A stretch of 36,168 nt of DNA from Vulcanimicrobiota bacterium (GTDB taxonomy: Bacteria > Vulcanimicrobiota > Vulcanimicrobiia > Vulcanimicrobiales > Vulcanimicrobiaceae): NCBI GenBank assembly GCA_027306785.1, contig DAHUZB010000015.1, positions 1 through 36,168 on the forward strand, in the 5' to 3' direction. A program made the position numbers and the translations under genes. This document shows positions 14,522-22,204 of this stretch, in pieces. The notes beneath the pieces were generated by a model. It did not search any database. It saw only the letters and a program-made list of their open reading frames with translations, and was not told the DNA's origin. The first letter of the stretch is position 1; each line of letters starts with the position of its first letter.

Positions 14522-15117
14522 AGCGCGGCATCGACTACGTCACGCTCGCTCGGCGCGTGCGCGCCCATCTGGGACAGGAACACCGATACGCGCACGTGGT
14601 GCGCACCGCGCGCGCGGCCGACCTGCTCGCCGCGCGTCACGGATTGAACGCGCCCAAGGCGCGTCTCGCGGGCATGCTGCACGATCTCGCGCGCCTCTAC
14701 ACCGGCGCGCGTCTGATCGACGAGTGCGAACTGCGCCGCATTCCGATCGGCGCTTTCGAGCGCGAGCATCCGATCGTGCTGCACGCGCCGCTCGGCGCGG
14801 CGCTCGCGCAGGAGGCCTTCGCGGTGCACGATCCCGAGGTGCTCTCGGCGATCGCCAAGCACACCGTCGCCGACGCCGAGATGTCGCCGCTCGATTGCGT
14901 GCTCTATCTCGCCGACGCACTGGAGCCCGGGCGCGACTACCCCGAGCGGGCCGAGCTGTGGTCGCTTGCCTGCCGCGATCTGCGGGAAGCGATGCGCGCC
15001 GTGCTCGCGAATTCGCTCTCGTACCTGGCTCGCAAGAAGATTCCGGTCGCGCCGCAAACACTCGCGGCGGCCGCAGCGTTCCATGTGGACAGAGGGAGAC
15101 TACCATCGCTGACCTGA
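14518..15117 (+). CDS. yqeK: HD-domain symmetrical Ap4A hydrolase YqeK
   Basis: 199 residues from the GTG that overlaps the rimI stop by 4 bp. YqeK proteins cleave diadenosine tetraphosphate to two ADP with an Fe/metal HD site. Seen: H at the start (EHRYAHVVRTA), the HD pair in LAGMLHDLAR, a His in LHAPLGA, AIAKHTVADAEM and YLADALEPGRDYP, all typical of the family. Its 3' end overlaps the ribosome-silencing-factor frame by 13 bp, and its last codons contain that gene's ribosome binding site. YqeK followed by RsfS is a conserved gene order. Confidence 0.92.
   Translation: MKRGIDYVTLARRVRAHLGQEHRYAHVVRTARAADLLAARHGLNAPKARLAGMLHDLARLYTGARLIDECELRRIPIGAFEREHPIVLHAPLGAALAQEAFAVHDPEVLSAIAKHTVADAEMSPLDCVLYLADALEPGRDYPERAELWSLACRDLREAMRAVLANSLSYLARKKIPVAPQTLAAAAAFHVDRGRLPSLT
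15093..15098 (+). promoter_or_regulatory. Shine-Dalgarno that fixes the rsfS start
   Basis: AGGGAG lies 6 bases before the ATC at 15105, inside the yqeK coding region. It is the only good ribosome binding site in the area and no ATG, GTG or TTG in the rsfS frame lies within 140 bases upstream. Confidence 0.6.
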
Positions 15118-15443
15118 TCGACGTCGTTCGCGACGCCGCGCTCGACAAAAAGGGCGAAGACTTCACCACCATCGAGGTCGGAGGACGCACGATCCTCGCC
15201 GACACCTTCGCGCTCGTGACCGGGCGTTCGAAGATTCAGACGCGCGCCATCGCCGACGAGATCGCCGAGAAGGCACGCGCCGCCGGCTTCGCGGTCGGCA
15301 AGATGGAGGGCTACAACGACGGCACCTGGATCCTGATCGATCTGGGAACCGTGATCGTGCACGTCTTCACGCCCGAGCAGCGCGAATTTTACAATCTCGA
15401 GCGCCTCTGGACCGAAGTCGAGAAACGGCAGGCCCGAGGATGA
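15105..15443 (+). CDS. rsfS: ribosomal silencing factor RsfS, apparent ATC start
   Basis: About 112 residues. RsfS binds ribosomal protein L14 (uL14) and blocks joining of the subunits in starvation. Family features: an N-terminal helix (DLIDVVRDAALDKKGED), VTGRSKIQTRAIADEI, the GYNDGTWILIDLGTVIVHVF core and the EQREFYNLERLW end. The usual start is ATG in front of this helix; here the codon is ATC (ATC GCT GAC CTG), 6 bases after AGGGAG. The nearest in-frame GTG is at 14958 and would add 49 Arg-rich residues foreign to the family; CTG at 15114 is the other option. Product and frame are certain; the start is not. It ends in ATGA with the next gene. Confidence 0.9.
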   Translation: MADLIDVVRDAALDKKGEDFTTIEVGGRTILADTFALVTGRSKIQTRAIADEIAEKARAAGFAVGKMEGYNDGTWILIDLGTVIVHVFTPEQREFYNLERLWTEVEKRQARG

Positions 15444-15589
15444 GCGCCCGCCCCCGCGTCACCCACGAAACCCGAGCCAAGCGCACGCGCCGCGAGATGC
15501 TGATCAAGGCGGGCGTCTGGATCTTCATCCTGCTCTTCACCTTCAGCGTGGCGGGCGGCATCGTCGCGATCAGCCTCGCGAGCCGGTGA
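15440..15589 (+). CDS. 49-residue single-pass membrane protein
   Basis: Starts at the ATG overlapping the rsfS stop by 4 bp. The protein has a basic N-terminal third (MSARPRVTHETRAKRTRREM) and one transmembrane helix of about 24 residues (VWIFILLFTFSVAGGIVAIS), ending LASR. The charge pattern predicts the N-terminus in the cytoplasm. I do not recognise a family. The tight overlap and codon usage argue that it is a real gene at the end of the tsaE-rsfS chain. Confidence 0.7.
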   Translation: MSARPRVTHETRAKRTRREMLIKAGVWIFILLFTFSVAGGIVAISLASR

Positions 15590-15610
15590 AACACCCGCGC
15601 CCGCGCGCGA

Positions 15611-15626
15611 TACACTCCCCCGGAGG
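15611..15626 (+). promoter_or_regulatory. candidate -10 element and ribosome binding site of the TPM gene
   Basis: TACACT (15611-15616) resembles a -10 hexamer, and GGAGG follows at 15622-15626. GGAGG abuts the first ATG (15627) and is 15 bases from the second (15642), so neither spacing is ideal. Confidence 0.35.
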
Positions 15627-16700
15627 ATGGATACCACGCTCATGACCCGTATCGGCGCTCTCGCCGCGTTCGTGCTCGCCGCCCTGCTGGGCAGCCTGCC
15701 CGCGAGCGCCGCGAGCTTCATTCAGGACGGGGCGCAGATGTTCTCGCCCGGCACCGTCGCGCAGCTGAACGCGCGGCTCTCCAACTTCAACGCGCAGACC
15801 GGCAAAGAGGTCGTCGTCGTCACGGTGCCTTCGTTGAACGGCGAAGCGCTGCAGCAGGCCGCGCAGAGCGTCTTCAACGAGCAGCACATCAACGGCGTGC
15901 TGATCTTTATCGCGAAGAGCGATCGGCGCGACATCATCGTCGCCGGAAACGCGACGGCGCAGTTCTTCCCCGCAAGCACCTCGGCATCGATCCGTCAATC
16001 GATGGAATCGCTCTTCAAAGCCGAGGATTACGACGGGGGCATCACGGCCGCGGTCAACGGCGTGCTCGACGTCTTCCGCGCGCATCTCGGTCAGGCGCGC
16101 CCGAACGGCTATCCTGCGACGACGCCGCAGACCACGCTCGCGCGTCCGCAATCGCAATCAGGAGGACACTTCCCCGTGTTCATGTGGATCATCATTCTCG
16201 TCATCGGCTACCTGGTATTGCGCTCGATCCTCCGCGCGACATCGGGTCCGCGCTCGTACGGCGGTCCGAACGTCGGCCCGGGGCCGGGCATGCCCGGCGC
16301 GGGCCCCGGACCGATGTATCCGCCCGGCGGCGGTTACGGCTACGGCGGCCCCGGCTACTACGGCGGCGGCGGTGGCGGATTCTGGAGCGGACTGCTCGGC
16401 GGCCTCGGCGGCGCCTGGCTCGGCAACGAGCTCTTCGGCGGCAATCGCGGCGGCAACACGATCATCGACCAGAGCGGCGGTAACCCGATGATCCCGGGCG
16501 ATCAAGGCGGCGGCTGGGGCGGCGGCAACGCGGGCGGCTGGGGCCAGGACTCCGGTCCCGACATGGGCTCGGCCAGCGCCGGCGATTGGAGCGGCGGCGG
16601 CTTCGGCGGCGATTCCGGCGGCTGGGGCGGCGGTGACGGCGGCGGCTTTGGCGGAGGCGGCGATTTCGGCGGCGGCGGCGACTCCGGCGGCGGCTGGTAG
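15627..16700 (+). CDS. secreted TPM-domain protein with glycine-rich tail
   Basis: 357 residues from the first ATG, 352 from the second (15642), which gives a neater signal peptide: TRIGALAAFVLAALLGSLPASA. The mature part begins with a TPM (TLP18.3/Psb32/MOLO-1) domain: LNARLSNFNAQTGKEVVVVTV, GVLIFIAKSDRRDIIV, and the C-terminal helix FKAEDYDGGITAAVNGVLDV. One transmembrane helix follows (FMWIIILVIGYLVLRSIL), then about 150 residues very rich in Gly with Trp, Asp, Tyr and Pro, ending in GGGW repeats. TPM proteins act in the cell envelope with unclear biochemistry; phosphatase activity was shown for a plant member. A strong terminator closes the gene. Confidence 0.88.
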   Translation: MDTTLMTRIGALAAFVLAALLGSLPASAASFIQDGAQMFSPGTVAQLNARLSNFNAQTGKEVVVVTVPSLNGEALQQAAQSVFNEQHINGVLIFIAKSDRRDIIVAGNATAQFFPASTSASIRQSMESLFKAEDYDGGITAAVNGVLDVFRAHLGQARPNGYPATTPQTTLARPQSQSGGHFPVFMWIIILVIGYLVLRSILRATSGPRSYGGPNVGPGPGMPGAGPGPMYPPGGGYGYGGPGYYGGGGGGFWSGLLGGLGGAWLGNELFGGNRGGNTIIDQSGGNPMIPGDQGGGWGGGNAGGWGQDSGPDMGSASAGDWSGGGFGGDSGGWGGGDGGGFGGGGDFGGGGDSGGGW

Positions 16701-16710
16701 ACGGTGCGAG

Positions 16711-16740
16711 CGGGCGGCAGCAATGCCGCCCGTTCTTTTT
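16711..16740 (+). terminator. rho-independent terminator of the TPM gene
   Basis: CGGGCGGCA and TGCCGCCCG form a perfect 9-bp stem with a GCAA tetraloop, followed by TTCTTTTT. It starts 11 bases after the stop codon. Confidence 0.9.
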
Positions 16741-16750
16741 CCTTACTCCC

Positions 16751-17128
16751 GTGCTCGTTCGCATTCTCACCGGCGACGATGCGCGCCGACAAGGGCAGGC
16801 ACGCGCATACCTTCGCGCACACTGCAATGCGGAGGCTCCGGCATTCATCAATGATATCGTCGCTCTCGAGACGGTATGGGTACTCGAGCGACGCTACGGC
16901 TACAGCCGCGATCAGATCGCCGATGCGTTCGAGCACCTGCGGCGAACCGCGACCCTCGCGTTCGAAGCGGACGCCTTGCTCGCGGACGTGCTCGAAGAGT
17001 ATCGCGCCGGAGCCGATTTCTCCGAAGCGTTCATCTCACGCCGCAACACGGCGCACGGGTGCATGACGACGCTCACCTTCGATCGCCACGCAGCCGCCCG
17101 CCTCGCCGGATTCACGATGCTCGACTAG
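16751..17128 (+). CDS. PIN-domain (VapC-like) protein, N-terminus truncated
   Basis: About 125 residues from a GTG at 16751 with no ribosome binding site. VapC-type RNases start with a strand ending in D-T-N-V-L-V-R; here the sequence begins VLVRILTGDD, and the codons in front read LTP, so the first catalytic Asp is missing. The other acidic positions are present: Glu in ALETVWVLE, Asp in GADFSEAF and Asp in LTFDRHAAARLAGF. The start of the frame runs into the TPM terminator, which suggests that a deletion removed the first codons and any antitoxin gene. It may be a dead toxin remnant; an unusual start further upstream cannot be excluded. Confidence 0.6.
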   Translation: MLVRILTGDDARRQGQARAYLRAHCNAEAPAFINDIVALETVWVLERRYGYSRDQIADAFEHLRRTATLAFEADALLADVLEEYRAGADFSEAFISRRNTAHGCMTTLTFDRHAAARLAGFTMLD

Positions 17129-17161
17129 GTGCACCATCACGGGCAGCCGAAGCTCGGCGCC

Positions 17162-17872
17162 ATGCTTGAGATCGAAGCGCCGACGGTCGGGTCCGCGTAC
17201 GTCTTAGGATTCCGTAACATCGGCAACGTCCTACGAGAGTATTGGTGGCTTTACGCGCTCGCGGCCACCACCGAAGCCGCGCTCAACGCGAGCGGCACCT
17301 CCGCCTGGCAGTTGTGCGGAGGGTTTTTGTGCGCCGGCATCGCGCCCATTGCGGCGCTCGCGACAACGGCGCGCATGGTCCGTCGCGATGCGCACATACG
17401 CGCACTCGACGTGCTCGCGCTGATCGCCTTCGCGCTCATCAACATTGCGATCTTTGCCGCAGCGATCGGCATTTCGTACGTCGTATCGCTGTTAGCATCG
17501 GGGTTTTCATTCTTCGTCGGGCTCGCCGCGCTCTCCGGGGGCACCTGGCTCGTGTTCAAGCTCGCGATCGCGCATATCGTCTACGTGAATGCGCGAACGC
17601 GGAACATCGGCGAGGCGCTCACGCGGAGTTTTGATGTAGTCGCGGGCGCGTGCTGGTGGAGGTACTTCGGTTTGACGGTCGCGATCTCGCTCAGTCTCTT
17701 CGCGCCGGTCACGTTCGTCGCGTTCCGATTCCCACACGCGCTCCACGATCCCGGTTTCACGCCGCGCTTCTTCTCCCAGCTGCTCTTCGTCGTACTCATG
17801 ACCGTCGCCGTCGTCTGGAGCACGGCTGCGAGCACCGCGTTCGCCTCGGCGCTCGGCATCCTGGAAACGTAG
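17162..17872 (+). CDS. multi-pass membrane protein of unknown function
   Basis: 236 residues from the ATG at 17162; a GTG at 17129 directly after the PIN stop is the alternative. About six hydrophobic segments are seen, including EYWWLYALAATTEAAL, FLCAGIAPIAALATTARM, a long LIAFALINIAIFAAAIGISYV region and a C-terminal FFSQLLFVVLMTVAVVW. The loop NARTRNIGEALTRSFDVVAG, a short amphipathic stretch between membrane segments, recalls the YciC/DUF975-type and glycerophosphodiesterase-type membrane domains, but I cannot assign it. No signal of regulation. It ends 32 bases before the large secreted protein. Confidence 0.65.
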   Translation: MLEIEAPTVGSAYVLGFRNIGNVLREYWWLYALAATTEAALNASGTSAWQLCGGFLCAGIAPIAALATTARMVRRDAHIRALDVLALIAFALINIAIFAAAIGISYVVSLLASGFSFFVGLAALSGGTWLVFKLAIAHIVYVNARTRNIGEALTRSFDVVAGACWWRYFGLTVAISLSLFAPVTFVAFRFPHALHDPGFTPRFFSQLLFVVLMTVAVVWSTAASTAFASALGILET

Positions 17873-17904
17873 CGCGACCGAAACAAGGCTTAGGAAAACG
17901 TCGT

Positions 17905-20900
17905 ATGGTAGCACCGTCCATGCGACGTTTTCTTGCTTTCGCACTCGCCGTGTCGTTCGCGCTCGGCAGTGCCCTCATCGCGGCATCGCCCGCCCACGCG
18001 GCGTCGGCGCATGTCGACGCTTCGTATCTGCAGTCCGTCTCGTGGCGACTCATCGGGCCGTTCCGCGGCGGGCGCGCGCTCGCGGTGACCGGCGTGCCGG
18101 GTCAGCCCGAGCACTACTACTTCGGCGCGGTTGACGGCGGCGTGTGGGAAAGCACGAACGCGGGCCGCACCTGGAACCCGATCTTCGATCGCGAGCACGT
18201 CGGTTCGATCGGAGCGATCGCCGTTGCGCCGAGCAGCCCGACGACGCTCTACGTCGGAACCGGCGAAGCCGATATGCGTTCCGACATCGCCTACGGTAAC
18301 GGCATGTACAAGTCGACCGACGGCGGCAAGACGTGGACGCACATCGGTCTCGCGGATACGCGGCAGATCGGAGCGATCGTCGTCGATCCGCACGATGCGA
18401 ACGTGGTGTACGTCGCGGCGCTCGGCCATCAGTACGGCCCGAGCACGGAGCGAGGCGTCTTCAAAACCGTCGACGGCGGCAAAACCTGGACGAAGGTGCT
18501 CTACAAGAACGAGAACACCGGCGCGATCGATCTCGCGATGGATCCGCAGAATCCGAACGTCGTCTACGCCGCGCTCTGGCAGACGCGTCGCCCGCCGTGG
18601 AACGTGTATCCGCCCTCGAGCGGACCCGGCAGCGGCCTCTACAAAACGAGCGACGGCGGCAAGACCTGGACGCAGTTGACCCACGGATTGCCCTCCGCGG
18701 TCGGACGCATCGGCATCGCGGTCGCGCCGTCGGATCCGTCGCGCGTCTACGCGCAGGTCGATACCGGCACCGATGTCGCCGCGGGCGGCGTCTATCGCTC
18801 CGACGATAGCGGCGCCACGTGGACGCATCTTGCGGGCGGCAAGGATCAGGTGCGCATCTGGAAGCGCGGATGGTACTTCGGCGGCATCACCGTCGATCCG
18901 AAGAATCCGAACGTGGTGTACGTGATGGATACCGCCACGTACCGCTCCGACGACGGCGGCAAAACGTTCGTCGCGATCAAAGGCTCGCCGGGCGGTGACG
19001 ACTATCACTCGCTTTGGATCGATCCGAACGATCCCACGCACATGATCCTCGGCGGCGATCAAGGCGTGGTCGTCTCGGTCGACGGCGCCAAGACGTGGAG
19101 TTCGTGGTACAACCAGCCGACGGGGCAGTTCTATCACGTGATCACCGACAACCGCTTCCCGTACTGGGTGTACGGCGCGCAGCAAGATTCGGGCGCGATG
19201 GCGGTGCCGTCGCAGACGATTCACACCACGATCACGACGATGGATTGGCATCCGATGGACGTCGGTGGTGAGAACGGCTACGTGGCGCCCGATCCGAAGC
19301 ATCCGGGTTCGGTGTTCGGCGGCGCCGACACGACGACGTACGAGCAGCTCTCGACCGGCTGGGAGCAAAACATCGATCCGCAGACCGCGTATCCCGATCG
19401 CCTGTGGCGCCACGCGTGGACGCTTCCGGTCGTCGTCTCGCCGGTCGATCACGCGCTCTACACTTCGCGCCAGCGCATCTTCCGCACCACCGACGAGGGC
19501 AAGACGTGGAAGATCATCAGCCCCGATCTCACCCGTAACGATCCAAGCGAGAACCATCTCGCAAATCTCGACGCACCGACGAACGCCGATTCGAGCGGAC
19601 TGCCGCGCCGCGGCGTCGTCTACGCGATCGCGCCCTCGCCGTTCTCGGCCACGACCATTTGGGCCGGAACCGACGACGGCTACGCGTGGCGCACGACCGA
19701 CGGCGGCGCGCATTGGACGAACATCACGCCCAAGCACGTCACGCCGTGGAGCAAGATCGCGATGATCGAGCCCTCGCCGTTCAACGCGAATGCGGCATAC
19801 ATGGTGATCGATCGTCATCGCCTCGACGACTACACCCCGTACATCTACAAGACCACCGACGCCGGCAAGAGCTGGTCGCTCATCAGCAGCGGCATCCCCG
19901 ACGGCTCGTTCGTCAACGTCGTCCGCGCCGATCCGAAGGTACGCGGGCTGCTCTACGCGGGCACCGAGAAGGGCATGTACGTCAGCTTCGACGACGGCGC
20001 GCACTGGCAGTCGCTGCAGCGTAATCTTCCGGTGACCTCGGTGCGCGATATCGACGTGCACGGTGCGGATCTCGTGATCGCGACGCACGGCCGCGCGCTC
20101 TGGATCATGGACGACATTACGCCGCTGCGTCAGGCGGCGAAGGCCGTGGCCGCGCGCGGCGACTATCTGTACGCGCCCGAAACGGCGTATCGCCTGCGCC
20201 ATGCGGGCAGCTTCGGTTTCGGCATCGCCGACGAAGGCACGCCGATTCAGCCCGAAGAGCCGCAGGCGGCGAATCCGCCGCTCGGCGTGATCTTCGACTA
20301 CTACCTGCACGGCGCGGCGCGTACGCCGGTCGTGATCTCGGTCGTCGATCGCCACGGACACGTGATGCGCCGCTATTCGAGCGCCGACACGCCGACGCGG
20401 CTGAATCCCGCGCATCTCGACATCGCACCGCGCTGGATTCCGCAACCGGTGCTGCCCTCGGCCGATCCGGGCGCGCATCGCTTCGTGTGGGATTTCAGCA
20501 CCCATCACGACGGCGGACCGCTCGCACCTCCGGGACACTATACCGTACGTCTCAGCGTGAACGGCAAGACCTACACGCAAGCGTTCACCTTGCTGCGCGA
20601 TCCGCGCATCGCGGTGACCGATCGCGCGCTGCATCAGCAGTACGCGCTCGCGATGCAGATCGAAACGAAGCTCTCGCAGGTCGCCGCCGCGAAGACGCGA
20701 GCCGAGCACGTGCTCGCGTCGAAGAAGCTCGGCAGCGCTCAGAGCGCCGAACTGCGGAACGTGATCATCGGTGAACGACCGGCGGGCAACCCCGACGACT
20801 CGGTCGGCAAACCGAACCTGAACTTCGACTCGCTGAACTCGCTGAACGACGCGTTCGGCAACCTCGAAGGAGCGGTAGAGAGCGCCGATGCGGCACCGAC

Positions 20901-20988
20901 GCACGATCAGTTGACGGCGTTCGCGAAGCTGACGCACATGCTCGACGGCACGATCGCAAAGCTCGCGAAACTCGCCGGTCCGAACTAA
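17905..20988 (+). CDS. secreted Asp-box (VPS10/sortilin-like) beta-propeller protein
   Basis: 1027 residues from the ATG at 17905, which has AGGA 9 bases upstream; the ATG at 17920 is also possible. A signal peptide ends at SPAHA-AS. The body is a double-size propeller with at least ten Asp-box turns (S/T-x-D-x-G-x-T-W), for example STDGGKTW near residue 137, VDGGKTW, TSDGGKTW, SDDSGATW, TTDEGKTW, TTDGGAHW and TTDAGKSW. Near residue 850 a FlgD-like Ig fold is suggested (HRFVWDFSTHHDGG...GHYTVRLSVNGKTYTQAF), followed by a helical tail. Such proteins are annotated as glycosyl hydrolase or sortilin-type in soil bacteria; no catalytic residues can be named here. A terminator follows. Confidence 0.88.
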   Translation: MVAPSMRRFLAFALAVSFALGSALIAASPAHAASAHVDASYLQSVSWRLIGPFRGGRALAVTGVPGQPEHYYFGAVDGGVWESTNAGRTWNPIFDREHVGSIGAIAVAPSSPTTLYVGTGEADMRSDIAYGNGMYKSTDGGKTWTHIGLADTRQIGAIVVDPHDANVVYVAALGHQYGPSTERGVFKTVDGGKTWTKVLYKNENTGAIDLAMDPQNPNVVYAALWQTRRPPWNVYPPSSGPGSGLYKTSDGGKTWTQLTHGLPSAVGRIGIAVAPSDPSRVYAQVDTGTDVAAGGVYRSDDSGATWTHLAGGKDQVRIWKRGWYFGGITVDPKNPNVVYVMDTATYRSDDGGKTFVAIKGSPGGDDYHSLWIDPNDPTHMILGGDQGVVVSVDGAKTWSSWYNQPTGQFYHVITDNRFPYWVYGAQQDSGAMAVPSQTIHTTITTMDWHPMDVGGENGYVAPDPKHPGSVFGGADTTTYEQLSTGWEQNIDPQTAYPDRLWRHAWTLPVVVSPVDHALYTSRQRIFRTTDEGKTWKIISPDLTRNDPSENHLANLDAPTNADSSGLPRRGVVYAIAPSPFSATTIWAGTDDGYAWRTTDGGAHWTNITPKHVTPWSKIAMIEPSPFNANAAYMVIDRHRLDDYTPYIYKTTDAGKSWSLISSGIPDGSFVNVVRADPKVRGLLYAGTEKGMYVSFDDGAHWQSLQRNLPVTSVRDIDVHGADLVIATHGRALWIMDDITPLRQAAKAVAARGDYLYAPETAYRLRHAGSFGFGIADEGTPIQPEEPQAANPPLGVIFDYYLHGAARTPVVISVVDRHGHVMRRYSSADTPTRLNPAHLDIAPRWIPQPVLPSADPGAHRFVWDFSTHHDGGPLAPPGHYTVRLSVNGKTYTQAFTLLRDPRIAVTDRALHQQYALAMQIETKLSQVAAAKTRAEHVLASKKLGSAQSAELRNVIIGERPAGNPDDSVGKPNLNFDSLNSLNDAFGNLEGAVESADAAPTHDQLTAFAKLTHMLDGTIAKLAKLAGPN

Positions 20989-21005
20989 CCCGCACGGCTT
21001 GCTAC

Positions 21006-21047
21006 AAGAAAGAAGGGATGTCGCACACGCGACATCCCTTCTTTCTT
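21006..21047. terminator. bidirectional terminator, 19-bp perfect stem
   Basis: A perfect 19-bp inverted repeat (21006-21024 and 21029-21047) with an ACAC loop. The outer stem is A/G-rich on one side and C/T-rich on the other (CTTCTTTCTTTG), so it can end both the plus-strand Asp-box gene and the convergent minus-strand GH18-like gene. Confidence 0.85.
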
Positions 21048-21068
21048 TGCGTGCCGTCCGCGTTGGTG

Positions 21069-22001
21069 TTACGTCCGCACCCTCGCTGCCGCGAGTCCTT
21101 CGCGGATCGCCTGCGCATAATCGCTCGGGAGAATCGACTGGTTCGTACAGAGCGTCGTGTTCGTCTCGTTGTAGAATATGTCGCTCGAATTCCAGAGGAA
21201 GCCGCCGACGGTGCCGCTCTGCGCCCACTGGCCGAACTGCGTGGTGATGCCCTGCGGGCAGGTTCCCATCCAGCTCTTCGAGGTGGTATTGGCGACCCAG
21301 AGCCCCGGCAGCACGAAGGCCTCGGGATTCGCAACGCCGGTCGGCGCCGCGGATGCCGCGATCGTCTGTGCCCATTCCGCCGGATTGTTGCCCGACCCGC
21401 CGTCATAGCACTGGGGGTTGTACCAGCGTACCGGCTGCGTATTGCCGCATGCCGCGTACGACTTCGTAAGACACTCCAGCCAGAACGATTGATTCCAATA
21501 CGGGCAGTAGGTGACGGCCGCACCGAGCCCGTGCAGCTGCGTCGTGAGGTTCACCAGATTCACCACATCGCCCGGCGCGTAGTTGCCTTCGTAATCGAAA
21601 TCGAATCCGTCGATCGGCAGATTCGCCATCAGCGCTTTGAAGTTGACGAGCGCGCTCGGCATATTCGCCGCGATATGGTCGAAATCGCTCTGGAACGGTC
21701 CGATGCTAAAGAGCATGGTCGAGACGGAGCTGTTCGCTTTGAGTTTGGCGAGGAGCGCCGGAAGCTCGGGGTTGACCCCCTTCTTCGGATCGGTGCTCGT
21801 GACGAACCGTCCGTTCTGCACGATCGGCGTATCGTTGTAATAGAAGTCGCCGTTCGTCTGCACGTGGAGCGCCCACAGCACGATCGTCGTGAACGTGGAT
21901 GTGCTCAGCTGCGCGAGCTGCTCCGCATACGAAGGCGTCGGATTCGGATACTTGTCTTGAAAGAGGCCGCTGCCGTACAGCGCGACATTGTCGAGTTGCA
22001 T
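21069..22001 (-). CDS. glycoside hydrolase family 18-like protein
   Basis: 310 residues from the ATG at 22001; the frame runs on to an ATG at 22127, but the extra 42 residues are basic and look spurious. The key motif is DGFDFDYE at residues 131-138, the DxxDxDxE catalytic signature of GH18 chitinases and endo-N-acetylglucosaminidases, with E138 as acid. Before it, a strand pattern (ALYGSG, FTTIVLWALHV, VSTMLFSIGPF) fits the TIM barrel; after it come AVTYCPYWNQ and PGLWVANTTSKSW. Five Cys residues suggest export, yet no signal peptide is visible at either start. It lies between two terminators on the minus strand and so is probably transcribed alone. Confidence 0.75.
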   Translation of the reverse strand: MQLDNVALYGSGLFQDKYPNPTPSYAEQLAQLSTSTFTTIVLWALHVQTNGDFYYNDTPIVQNGRFVTSTDPKKGVNPELPALLAKLKANSSVSTMLFSIGPFQSDFDHIAANMPSALVNFKALMANLPIDGFDFDYEGNYAPGDVVNLVNLTTQLHGLGAAVTYCPYWNQSFWLECLTKSYAACGNTQPVRWYNPQCYDGGSGNNPAEWAQTIAASAAPTGVANPEAFVLPGLWVANTTSKSWMGTCPQGITTQFGQWAQSGTVGGFLWNSSDIFYNETNTTLCTNQSILPSDYAQAIREGLAAARVRT

Positions 22002-22146
22002 AACACCCTGGCGCTTTCTCGGGAACCCGGGTCCCGGAACTGCGTAAACGCGTCGATGCACGTCATGCGACTCTTGCCGAAGCGCGCGGATGCCTTCCTG
22101 CCGAGCAAGCCGGGCCTTTCGGCTCATCGCACGTGTGTGAAGACGA

Positions 22147-22180
22147 GGAGAGAGCCGCGGATATATCCGCGGCTCTCTCC
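22147..22180. terminator. 34-bp perfect palindrome, probable terminator of the peptidase operon
   Basis: GGAGAGAGCCGCGGATA is followed directly by its complement, giving arms of 17 bp with no spacer; as RNA, a 14-bp stem with an ATATAT loop. It lies 25 bases beyond the stop of the S10 peptidase. No long T tract follows, so termination would rest on stem strength. Confidence 0.65.
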
Positions 22181-22204
22181 GTGCCCGCCTACGAAGCTCG
22201 TACG

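Noticed and set aside
16320-16700. Tandem DNA repeat in the TPM gene
   Set aside because: The GGC-rich repeats follow from codons for a Gly-rich tail and have no regular unit length.
17650-17904. N-terminal extension of the Asp-box protein from 17650
   Set aside because: It lies inside the membrane-protein gene in another frame and would bury the clear signal peptide that begins near 17920.
17890-21375. 1161-codon minus-strand frame
   Set aside because: Antisense shadow of the Asp-box protein and a terminator; low-complexity Arg/His/Val composition.
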